Assembly (NCBI GenBank): GCA_000708835.1
Contig: DF236977.1
Span: 186,978-250,977 of the forward strand
Direction of reading: 5' to 3'
DNA: 64,000 nucleotides
Origin: Klebsormidium nitens
Taxonomy: Eukaryota > Streptophyta > Klebsormidiophyceae > Klebsormidiales > Klebsormidiaceae
Shown here: in pieces, positions 13,067 through 24,500 of the stretch
Numbering within the stretch: position 1 is the stretch's first letter
Layout: each line of letters opens with the position of its first letter
The notes under the pieces: model-generated
What the model saw: the letters and a program-made list of their open reading frames with translations, nothing else
Told to the model about the DNA's origin: nothing
Database searches by the model: none
Translations under genes and position numbers: made by a program

Positions 13067-13529
13067 GACGGTGGGAGGCCAGCCCCAATGCTGCGACACC
13101 ACACACACTGTAGTCTGCCGTGCTGAACAGAGTCGGTCCGACAGTCTGTGAGTTAAACTTTGAGTTCTGACAGACTCTCTGACAGAGCAGGCAAGGTTTC
13201 GTCCTTCTGGCTGGACTTTTCCTTGCAGCCTGAGGCTGCAGGATAGCTGAGCTGAGCGCTCCTTTGTAGCGCCCTAACCCAAGTTTTTTAACCCTCCTAT
13301 GTCCGAGCTACTCGGGGCTGGCGAGTGTAGGTAACTGCTTGATCCTACATAGTTGACGGGCAAAGAAGAAAGACGGGCAAAGCAGAAAGGAAGCACTGAA
13401 AGAAGGGGCGACAAGCAGAGCTGACAGTGAAGTGAACGCCACCAGATGGCACGGCTCTGAGCTTGGCCCGAGTGCACACGTGGCCGTGGTCCCCATCCTA
13501 AGCAACAGCCATTTCTGAGGACAAAAGCA
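13067..13529. promoter_or_regulatory. Shared promoter region between GNAT and PPT1 genes
   Basis: The two start codons are only 463 bp apart and transcribed away from each other, so this stretch must carry both 5' UTRs and promoters. A short near-palindromic GACAGACTCTCTGACAGAG stretch lies around 13169-13187. No TATA box is assigned. Confidence 0.45.
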
Positions 13530-16500
13530 ATGGGTTCCAGCTTGGTTGAAAAGGTGGTGGTCGTTTTGTTGCTTTTTGTTGGACTGGCAGCCAGCGTGAG
13601 GGTTACGAGCGAAGCGGACTCTGCTGCTCTGCCCTTTGTGATACTCCATGGTGAGCAGTACAAAACATGCCCGGAACTTGCAAGTTACACTGTCAATTGC
13701 GTCAAAGAGCTTGTATGGGCACCGATGAGTGCTGGGACACTCTGAAAAGCTGTGATGAAATTGAGTAGCAGCTGGAGCTGTCCTCTCACAGCCACAAATG
13801 AAGTGTGCACCTCAGAAAGTTTCCACAGAAAGTGGTGCAACTTGGTTCCTGCTCCACTGGCTGTCCGCCTTGGCCGCAACGTGATGCTAGTGTGTGTGGT
13901 GGCTGTGCAGGTATTGGTGATCAGTGCTCGAATCCAGGACTTGCCTCACTCACAAAAAGCCTGTCAAAATCGGCCGGCATAGAGGGCACTTGCATGTGCG
14001 TAAGTTCAATACCTGCTTTGCAGATGGATGTAGATGTTGTGCCACCACCTATTTTGCAGTGCAAATCATCAGTTACGTCTGTCTGGAGCTGGGGCGTTTC
14101 CTGCTCTTCTCTTGGGGCTTCCTTTCAAGGTTCTGCTGACTGAATCAGTCAAACCTTCGCTTTGCAGAGAGATAGGAGACGGCGTTTCCTCCTCCTGGTT
14201 GATGCCACTATATCAACAGGTGAGTACAGACCGCAGTTCCTGAAGTTTGGGCGGCTCTGAACCTATCACTTGTTAGCCTTACCAGATTCTTCTTGTTGTG
14301 CGAGTCCTGGGCTTCTCGCAGCGATGTGGGCAGAAAGCCTTGTCCATTGGCGAGCTCTAGTATCAGCGCAACTGAACGTAAGAAGTTGTGAGAAGCTTCT
14401 TGCGCGTACTAAGGTTTGGAGTTGCTTTATCAAACGCGATTGTTGGACACCGCTGTCTCCATCTATTATACTGGCTTAATTTCGACGCCTATGAAAGGGT
14501 AAAGCGGGTGGAATATAGTCCCTGTATTTAAAGACGGATTTAAAAGTCTTTACTTTGCCCAACCTGAGTTACAGACCATATTTTCTTTGTTGTGACCTGT
14601 GTAACTTTCGTTGCAGGTCAAAGAGGTTTGTACAAAGGTGAAAGCGCTGCCCCACCTGCAAGCTGGGTTCAATCTGGTGGGCTTTTCACAGGTAAGACTG
14701 AAACTAGCTGAGCACGGTCCCGGTATTCGAAGCGACGTTGCGCTGGAAGCGACATTCGGATGCTGCAGAGGTTTACCAGCTGAGCAGATAAACAAAGCTC
14801 TTTGTTAGGAAAGACTCTCTCTTTTCAACGTGTGCGGTTCTGAATGACGCTTACCTGTGCAGGGGAACGTCATTGGAAGAGGTTACATCGAGTGGTGTGA
14901 AGGTGGACCGCCGGCAAGTGCCGATACACCTGCTCTCGCTCCTCCCTTTGCTACAGAAAGGGCTTCGAGCATGCATGGGGTCGAGTCAGACCTAAAGCTT
15001 CCATTCCACCAAGTAGAAAGTTGTGGAAGCAAGGAAGATTTCGAATCTTTCGTTTGAGGACGTTGCCATCGTTCAAAAGTTGACTGGTCGGCAGGAGCTC
15101 GCTCGAGATGCTACCCTTTCGTCGCCTTGACGAGTGAGCACCGATTGAGATTTGTCGTTCTGTTGGGAGCTATTTGAGTGACTCCTTTGTCTTACCCTGG
15201 CAGGTGCATAACTTCGTCTCTGTTGGAGGCCCCCACGCAGGGACGGCTGCTGTTCCTCTTTGCTATGTAAGCTCCTTTGCTGTGCTCGAGCACCTCATTG
15301 CTTGGCCGCAGTCCGTTGACATTTCTCCACCCAGCAGTTTATTATGGTAGGATTTCTCACAACTTGAACTGCGAGGTCCTTCTTATTGAGAGTCCATAGT
15401 TCGTCATCCTCGAGGCTTATGAGAATCCTTGTTTTATATCCCTGCGTTTTGACTTTCGCGACCTACTCAATGAGGAGGATGTAAGGCATCGTTTGGGATA
15501 CTGTGACATCTCGATTCTCGATTGAAGTCTGCATCCGACAGCTCGTGATCTTGTTCGCTTCTGTGCAGTACTACTCTATTTGTCGACTTATCAATGACGT
15601 CATCGAGATTGGAATCTACAGCCACTTCGTACAGACGCACATCGCCCCGACTGGATACGTCAAGATCCCAACGGTGAGCCCTTGCTGCCTTCTGAGTGAT
15701 CATGCGGTTGTATGGCGTTGAAAAGTGGCGCTCTCATGTATTCCTGCGATCTTCACGCTATGACGCCCACGTCTGACTTCAGCTTCGCTGTTCTAGGACG
15801 TCCGCGGTTACTTGTCCGGATGCGAGTTCCTGCCATATCTCAACAACGAGCTGCCAAGCCACCGCAACTCGACGTACAAGGAGCGCTTCTCGGCCATCAA
15901 CAAGCTCGTGCTAGTCATGGTAGGAACCGTCAACATTTCCTGAAAGTTGAGGACGCTGTTGCAGTCTTCTCTATGATCAATTGATGAAACGTTGGCACCT
16001 TCTTGCCATGCATTCATTTGCGGAATGAAGGAACCCCAAAAAGGGGAAAGGTCGCTTAACTTCACAAGATTTCTCACGCTGTAATAGTTCGCATGTAAAC
16101 GAAAAGCAACTCAGAATCTTTGAGGCACTTTGCACTTGGGCTGAAGATCGATTATCCAACTTTTTCCTCTGTTCGCAGTTTGAATTAGATTCAGTCATCA
16201 TCCCTAGAGAGTCTGCCTGGTTCGGGTTCTATCCAGAAGACGACATGCGGAAGGTACTAAAACCTCAGGAGGTACGAATCATCACTCGCCGCAGATCTTA
16301 CTACTTGCCTGCTGGAAGGTGCTCTTTCAATTGCTTGATTCCGCCCACATCTTTTGGCTTGCATCTCATTTGCTACTCAAGGAAGCGGATTTGTGCTGAC
16401 ATACGTCGCCCACTTGGTTGGGTCGGCGTCATTCTCTGATTGTTCCTAAGGACCTTTGTCGGATTGCGGATCTTGGAAGATTGACACGAGCAAAAACTCA

Positions 16501-16778
16501 TTTTGGTTTTGCTGTTGTTGCAGACTGACTTGTACAAAGAGGACTGGATAGGTTTGAGGACCTTGGACGAAGCCGGCAAGGTCAGCTACGTCAGTACCCC
16601 GGGCATTCATATGCACGTGACCAGGGGTCTCGTCGATAAGTACATACTTCCGAACATTGTCCCGCCGGGTAGACGTACAACGTCAGTAGGATTTCTTAAA
16701 AGGTTGGCCTCTCTCTTGGAGACACAAGCTGATGAGAACGAGGTCGTGTACAGTCCCCCTGTAAAGGCAAGCCTGTAA
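13530..16778 (+). CDS. PPT1: Palmitoyl-protein thioesterase (lysosomal/vacuolar, PPT1 family)
   Basis: Ten exons, 13530-13650, 13911-13995, 14168-14219, 14617-14691, 14863-14913, 15204-15266, 15569-15673, 15797-15919, 16179-16271 and 16524-16778, join in perfect phase to 340 aa. This is close to the usual family length of about 300-330. The enzyme removes palmitate from cysteines of acylated proteins in the lysosome or vacuole. An N-terminal hydrophobic signal (VVVVLLLFVGLA) precedes LPFVILHGIGDQC, the strand-1 motif. The nucleophile Ser110 lies in GFSQG, split by intron 4. The acid is Asp229 in FELDSVIIP and the base is His285 in STPGIHMHV. HNFVSVGGPHAG, ERFSAINKLVLVM and WFGFYPE are other family landmarks. 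RNST is a likely N-glycosylation site. Intron 5 begins with GC (14914) rather than GT. The C-terminus runs about 35 residues past the usual end. Confidence 0.95.
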
Positions 16779-18508
16779 GATGTCGAGGTCTATCGAGGTT
16801 AAGGAGAGAGTTTAGAACCTGCATTTGATTAAATATTTCCGTACAAATTCGAGTGTATACTTTAATCCTGAGCTTGGAAGTCTCGATCTTTCATTCTTCG
16901 AAGCAAGTCACCAGGCTGCATGATCGTTAGGGCTGGGCATGCAGATGCACCTTTCAAGGGTTCAAAAGCTGAAGGCGGTGAGTCTTTGATTCAGGCGTTC
17001 AAAATAGCAGCGAAAGCAACGCGTTACGTAGCGGTTGCACTGCGGTCTTTGCATCAGCGGTCCTTGAATCCATATGAAATGGGGTCAACTAAGACCCCAA
17101 TCTCGAATAGACTGTGGCTTGATTTTGACGGTCATCACGGGCTGCCAAGCTGTGCCCATCATGGGGGCCTCAATCTGCATGAGCAAAGACCCTTGTAATG
17201 GTCGAGACTCGAGGCGGCAGCAGCAGTGCAGATTGCACATGTGGGTTCTGGTGTAAATCGATTGAATTGCTTTACAGAGTGATGCACTACATGTGAAAGG
17301 TTATGCAAGACCAGATGCGTAGTTATAGTATGATCCCTCAAAACTTATGTTGACTCGCTGCCAATTGCCGCGCATGCCGGGTTAAATATAATTGCAATGG
17401 TTGGAATTGCGATTTAGGCACTGGCTCCCTGGCATGTGGTTCGATCAATGCAGATCCCATTGCGCGCTTAATTAAACCGTAGGTTGTTTCAATGCAACAA
17501 TAATCCGTGGGCCTCGAAGCGTTGGGTCGGCTAACGGGCCTGAACATGTCAACCTCCATACGAGAAGACTCACCACTCTAGCCATGATCAGCTCACTTAA
17601 AAGCGATCGAAGATCGTCCAGACTAAGGCTCAGCTGCAAATTTCCGATATCGACTCCTGTAGTCTGTTCGATGCAACGCACAGTTGTCTGGTGCCATGTG
17701 ACACAGCGTTCAGTTTGAGGAACTTTGAACAGCCTCCGAGTGCCGACATGCATGGCGCGCCAAAACTGAGCGCTTCGATTGGATAATCTTAAAAGAGACG
17801 ACCTCAGTTGCGCGGCGAAGACAAGCAGACGCGAAGAGCGCTCAATAAGAATAATGTCGTCGAAGTCCGTTACGTCATTTGCTACTGCGATCCTCCCGCA
17901 CCTTGCAAGACGGATAGGAAGGCGTCCTTAGAGGACTGGGAGGATTCGGGTCGCCGGCATGCAGGTCCTCCTATTGTAACGATCTTTGACGAAGTTAGCC
18001 TGAGCCCTTCAGATGCCCAGCGACGACTTCTCCAATCGGCATTTCAGGAGCGAGACAGCGCTGGTGTTTGGCCACCATCAGGAGCTTCAGGTCGGATTCT
18101 GGTTTCAATTGGGGTCTCGGTTGGGTAAGGAAGCAAGGGAACAGGAGAGGACGAATTTCAGGAACTTGGCTTTGCTTGCGCAAAGAAGGGAGTCCGCAAA
18201 GGCGACGCAACGGTGAGTTAAAAGGTTTCTGCTTCTTCTACAACAAAGCCTCGTCAATAAGTATGATGAACGGCAGGTCAAAAGCTGATGTAAGAATCTC
18301 CTCCTCGAGCCATCCCAGGAGGTACTTCTACACATCTGCATCCATTGCATATCCTTGTGCTTTCAGAGGATTTGATGGACCATTCTCGTTTAATGCAGCA
18401 CCATTATCAGGTCAGACAGTCAAACAGCCTTGAGAATCAGGAACTACTTCATGTAGCCTGACATTGAGTTTCTATGCTTTTCAGGTGTAAGGTCAAAAGA
18501 AGATCATC
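16779..18508. other. Intergenic region and probable 5' UTR of the GW/WG gene
   Basis: No coding frame is supported in these 1.7 kb. The longest plus frame (17808-18128) begins at TTG, has no recognisable content and is rejected. A polypyrimidine-CAG acceptor just before 18485 and a GTGAGT donor near 18211 suggest a 5' UTR intron of the downstream gene, with transcription starting somewhere after about 17.8 kb. This is inferred from splice-site patterns only. Confidence 0.35.
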
Positions 18509-21500
18509 ATGGTTGCTGCACACACTCATGTTCTCGAGGGAATGGAAGCAGGCAAAAGCTCTGAAGAAGACCTCAGAGAGTTGGAGGAGGTCCTGAAGAT
18601 CTTCAGGCCAGAAAGCATTCGGACAAGGCTTCTGCTCTCGAAGGGTCTGCCAAAAGTGGAAGAGAAGACTGATTTAAGCCATTATCTCTCAGAAGAACCG
18701 CAGGAGCAGTCTCAAACTGCTGCATGCACGTCCTTTGAGGCTGCTATTTCAAGCTTTCCCGATGGAAGATCCGACGCTGATTTGACTGCAGAACTAGCCT
18801 TCGAGCCAGTGACACCAGCAGCTTTAGCTCCACCTCCGTTCATCTTGGGCGACGAGAATCTGCCAGAAGAGCTCGCTGCAGGACAGGTGGAAGCCATTTC
18901 TGAGGGTTTGGAAGAGCAGAATTTGGAGACCCCTAGTCTAAGAAGGCCCTCTCAGACATACTCTCGAGCACAGTTGCAGGCCCTCAAGGACTCCTCAGAT
19001 GCTGGGAACAACTCAAGGACGATCCTGGGCGCGGTGGATAGGGCCAGGCTGGGAAAGTCAAACCACCCTGTGACGCCTGCCTTTATGGAAAGACTCCGGC
19101 GCAACGAAGGCGCTAGGTCCAACGCTAGCGCGCAGGATCCGCAGGGAGGCTTTGTCAGAGGCAACAGCTTCGAAGCTTCTAGGAGCACTGCTAGCACGCA
19201 GATTCTGCAGGGAAGCTTTGGCAGAGGCAACAGCTTCGAAGTTGCTCGAAGACCGTTCAACAAGAGGGTTGCAGGTACATCTGATGCGCAGCAGGGTTCT
19301 TGGCTTCGACGTCCAGAGGAAGCCATTGGGCAGAACAACGGTGAGACACTCTTCAAATCCAGCCCTTCTGCTTACATGACCTATTTTGCTCAGGTGTTTC
19401 TGAAGAAACGAAGTCATTGGCGGGCAAATCATCTACAGAAGCATAAGTAAGGCGAGGCCTGCAATTTGCTGTCTTGATCGCTCTTTCTGCCGCTTGACTC
19501 AGAAGCTCTCACTCACCAGATTTATATTCTAATGTTCCGGGAACAGAACTTTTGAAGGATAGAGTGTTCTTCAATTTTGTTGATTTCCATTTGCTTCAAG
19601 ATATACATGACGTTCAGAATGTTAGACAAATTTACAATTTAAGTGTACCGCTGTGATCACAAATCCTCGAATCTTTACTGGAGAAGACACCACGGAAAGG
19701 CAATTCGTCTCCCCAATGCTGCTGCTTTCATTTCCTTCGATTCTGCAGCTTTGGTTTAAAATGTGATAAAACGCACAGAATTACGATGCCATGGAGGACA
19801 TGTCACTTTAGAGAGTGATACATGGCTACTGCTATCGGTGTCTGTCCTTCTGCATCTGCCATGGTGCATCTTCACATATCATCTTCGTGTACACGACTTT
19901 TGACACGCGGATCCTCCTTCTTGCAGGCATACTTGGCCTTTCTCCCAGCGATCACTTCAAGCCAGCACGTCTCGACATCCCAAGCCAGCCCACATTCGCG
20001 GACGATGACGGAGGAGACTTTGCCGATCGCGTACGGTACTTGAAGCGACGAAACACCAAGGAAGACAGCGGCCAGTTCAAGACAGGGGGTCCTGCAGTTG
20101 GCCAGGGTGTGGACAGCCCCAGCAAAACCCTAGCCGGCATCGAATTGGGGGCTCTTGACTCTTTCTTGGAGAACGGCGCTGCTCTGATGAACGCCTTTGC
20201 GACTCCCCTCTGTCAGTCTCCTCAAAATTCTGCGCGAGAGGCCCCCGAAGCCATCGGAGGAGACTCTTTCTTGGAAAAGAATACCGGGCAAAGCAGAGCA
20301 AGCGGCCAGACCGGTTCGATCGATATCTTTCCCCAGAGTGGCTCTGGAAATGCGGCCACCAGGCAGTTCAACTTCCAACCGGAGCAAGGCGCACTTTCTC
20401 AGCATTCAAGTTTCTCGGCAGGGCGGCTCCCGTCCAAAGGCGAAACAGCAAGCGACACAGGGGCAAGCAGCGGTGCCGGAATTGCAGCAGAGCCAGAAAC
20501 AGGGTTCGGAGTTTCGGAGGAGCCTGAGGAGCCTGCCGCTGGCGAAGGGGTGCAGAAGCCCGCGGAATCAAACGGCTCAGATGACGCCCTGGAGGAGCTG
20601 CTCCGACAGATGGAGAAGAATTGGAAGACGGAGCGCCCAACGCAGGCAGAGTCTGGCTGCGACCTGGCGCGCGCAGGCAGTCTGTTGGGAGGTCTCGTCC
20701 AGGAAGAGACGACGGTTCTCAGCTTCAAGGCGGTGCGTGCGTCGGCGGTGGGCCGGTCGGTGTCCCCGAGCACCGCCAGTTTTGCGAGCGAGGCGGGCAG
20801 CGCAGAGCCGCAGGACTACCTGTCAGAGCTCGACGTGGGCACTTCGGAGTCCTCTCCAATACGAGGGCAGGAGATCCTGCGCGCTTTTGGCAGCGGAAGC
20901 TTCGCGACGGGCTGGGGGCTGGAGACCCAGGGGGTGACGTCAGAGTCAGAGGTTGAGCCGGAGCCGAACACGCTGGTTGCAGAGGGAAGTGCGTCGAGAC
21001 CTGAGGGTGCAAGAACCGAGGGCGACCGGAAGACAGGGATTTTGGCGGTTGAAGAATCACGATCAGAGGAGAGACCAAGATCGAGCCCCCTGAAGCGTCC
21101 GAGAAGTCCATCCCCAGAGCGAGGAGTCGGAGGTATCCGGGCATTTGCGTCCGAGCTTTTGCTCTCGGCTGACACGAACCGCGAGAAGCTGCCGGCAGTT
21201 CTTTCCCCCGGAACTTCTCTACCCGAAGGCCAGGAAACGGAGGAGAAGCCCGTCGGAAAATTGGCTCCAGAAGCCAGGCTTGACAACTCTTTGCCTCAGC
21301 CTGTCCAAGCTGCTTTCGGGGGAAGCTTGACGAGAGAACTCGGAGAGGAGCAAAGAGCAGACGGTCTGCTGGGGGGTTCGGTCATCAAAGAAGCGCCGCC
21401 CCCTTTCGTCTTCGGGGAATCAGCTGCAACCGGAAAGCAGAGAGAAGGAGCTGAGGGATCGGGGTTGGATTTGACTCTCGCAGCCTGGAAGAAGGATCCG

Positions 21501-24500
21501 GAAGACCCCCTGTCTTTCCCTGCTGGTGAGGGGCGGGAAGATGAGTCAGCGCAGGATGCGGAAGAAGACTCCCATGCTGAGAAGGGGTGGGTTTCGACTG
21601 GAGAAGGCTCGGCAGCGGGGCCGGAGGTTGCCCAAGATACAAGTGTCCCGTCTTCCGAAGTTGTGCAGCAAGTCCCGGCTTCACCGAGCAAGCACGTAAA
21701 GAGTGCTGTCGAAGCTGTGTCGCAAGCTGGGGAGTCAGAAGAAGGAGAAGGAGATAGTCGAAACCCAAGTGGCGAGAAGCTCGAGAAGCCGGGGCCAGAA
21801 GCAGACCCAAACCCTGCCGTGCCAGAAGGAAACAAAGGGCCAGCTTTGACTCTGGAAGAAGAATTAAAGCCGACAGAGCAAAAGGAAATCCTAGCTTCCA
21901 GCGCAGTCAAGGTTGAAGAAGAGCAGCTGAAAGAGCCGGGGAGAGCGGAGAAGGCGGGTGACAAGATCGGGGACAAAGGGTTCGCTTCGGCGCGCGCGAC
22001 TGAGGTGAAGGCGGGTGGAGATGCTTCTGACGGCCAAGTATCACTTGCCTCCGTTCAGATCAGTGAGGAAGAGAACACAGAAGCCACGGAGGGGGAGGAT
22101 GAGGCTCAGAAGCAGGTCATAAACGGGACAAGTCTGTCGCGGGCGGTGAGAGCGGAAGAAGCGATTGCGGCTGCTGAGGAAGCTGCGGATAAGGCGGATG
22201 TGTCTCGTGATCCTGAGATTGAGGGGCAAGGGTTTGGCGTTAGCAGGAATGCGGAGGAACCAAAACACGTGGCGGAAGACGCTGGGAGCGGAGAGAAGGC
22301 GGACGGAAGAGAGGCTGAACTTAAAGGAACAGAGGAATGCAAGAACAAGGAAGTGTCAGAATGGGAAGACGTGCGAAGCAAAGAGGCGCCTGGCAGCCGA
22401 GTCGGTGAGGCGGATAACCCGCCAGCAGAAGGAGGAGCTCCTGTTCAGACCAATGAGCAGGCGCCAGGTGTCACGGAGGCAGAGCTCAAACCAGGGGAAA
22501 CGTCGACGGAGTTTGGGGCGCCTGAAACCGGAGCGGGCTCGGGTGATCATGGTGACGTGGCAGGGGCAGGTTGGGGCGAGCCGGAGAAAACACCTTCTGA
22601 CCAGCCTGGTGACCAGTGTTCCGCGGAAGCAGGCAATCCTGTTGAGCCGGAAAAGCCCGCGGAACCGGATGCTGGGCAGCGGAACGAGACGGAACCCGCA
22701 GTTGTATACGGAACCGAGGCAGGCGCGGCGACCGGGTGGGGCGAAGTAGCGGTGGAGGTCGCCGGGCAGCGAGAGGCATCTGTCCCTTCGCCGGTGGAGG
22801 AGGCTGGGAGTGGCTGGGAGGGCGCGCGTGGTGTTTCAGAGACATCTGGCCCGGCGGTGCTGAGGAGCTCAGGACAAATCTCCACCCGTGTCCGACCGGA
22901 GAGACCGCTTGACCAGGACGGTCCGGACACTCAGGTAATCGTCTACTTGCTATGAGAACCTCACTTTGCTAGAAGAACTTCACAAATACAGAGAGGATTC
23001 GTTATCAAGGCGTCCGAAAGAGATGAGATTACAGTACTTGAAGATTCTCCTAAAAATCTCTGGCCGAGTTTTCAGCTGTTTGTAATTCAAATTTCACCCT
23101 TCTGTTTGCTGAAGCCTGTCTGCAAAATAAAGTTACACAATTGTGTTTTCTCATGTCCAAGTAGATCGTCAATCGAAGTCTTTTAACTCTTAATTTCAAC
23201 CTTAATGTTGATGTTTTCGAATCCCTTGTTATCATCGGTTTGGTCTGGGACACTCACTGCAGCACTCAGCAGAAAAAGTTGCCACAATTCGCAATCACGT
23301 CTTTCAGATTCGCCGGCTTATGCTTTCCGATTCGCTTTCAGGCACCCCAGCCCGGTATTTTTGCGGCTTCTGCCATGGGTGAAGACGAGTGGACCATTCC
23401 CGTCGAGCCAGAGCCCGTACCCACCCGCTCCTCGTTCCGCAAGCGCCCCTCTGAGTGGAAGGCAGAAGTCGACAGCCAGCCCTTCGAGAAGCCCCTGCCG
23501 CTGGCCGACGTCGTAAAGGCCGTCTCCAAGGCCCCGTTCCCGGAGGAGTCCATCATCAGCTCAGAGGGCGGCAATGGCTGGAGCTCGCCAGAGACGTCTC
23601 GACTCGACGAAGAACTGGGGAAGGAGGAGAGACCGGCGCGCACAGAAGGCTTCGCCCAAGATGCAAAAGAGAGACCGGATCCGAGTCTTTCGGAGTGGCA
23701 GAACGGCGGTGAGGCAACCCTTTCGATACTTGGGGTCTTTTGCGGGTTGTATTGCTTCTTTCTCAAGACTTACGGTCTCTTGAGCAGATTTTCTATCTGA
23801 GGAGCAGCCTTGACAACTTTGGAAGAGAACATAAAACAATACATGAAAATTGAAAGATCACGAAGACAGAAAGCTTGTTGATTTCATTGAAGAGGAGACA
23901 GATTGAGTAATCTCAGAATTGATCAAGTCTGAGACGATATTCGGATCAATAACTTCGGGAAGCTTGTCAGAACCGGTGGTTAAGAGACTGGCTTGCTTGC
24001 GGGTCCCTTAATAATATGTCTTGGCTTTCACCTCCCGAGCCTGCAAACCAAACACACTTGGAAGTCTAATGAGGCTTCAGAAGCGTTTTTAAACCAGCAT
24101 TAGACAGGTGAGACTCTATTTTCAAAATTCTGAACCAGTGAGGATCTTCCCCCAGGTACCGATGGAAAGTCTGCAGGCCTCGAGGAAGCTCCCGAAGGTC
24201 AAGCTACCGGCTGGAGCGCTTCCCCGGCATCGCCCCCCTTGCTTCTCAGCTCGGCAACTCCTCCCGGGCTGCAACCACCGGTACCTCCATCCACCCCTGC
24301 CTCCTCCGAGACCAGCCAAGTAGGCGCCCGGGTGGACGGGACCGACCAGCCAACTCTGCCCCCAGTTTCTGTGGCGAAAGAAGCACCGGGAGAGGAGTTC
24401 GAGGCCACGGGGTGGGGAGAACCAGTCGGGAGTCCGCAAGCGCCGGTCAGCGAGGCGTCCTTCTCCTCTGCAAAGAGCACGCCTTTCTCGGATGAGGCCA

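Noticed and set aside
15339-15347. Possible 9-bp microexon (CAG-TTTATTATG-GTAGG) in the PPT1 gene
   Set aside because: The neighbouring exons join in phase without it, and family spacing (PLC followed by ~14 residues to IND) fits better without the extra three residues.
17808-18128. 106-aa plus frame upstream of the GW/WG gene
   Set aside because: It starts at TTG, resembles nothing known and lies where a 5' UTR is expected.
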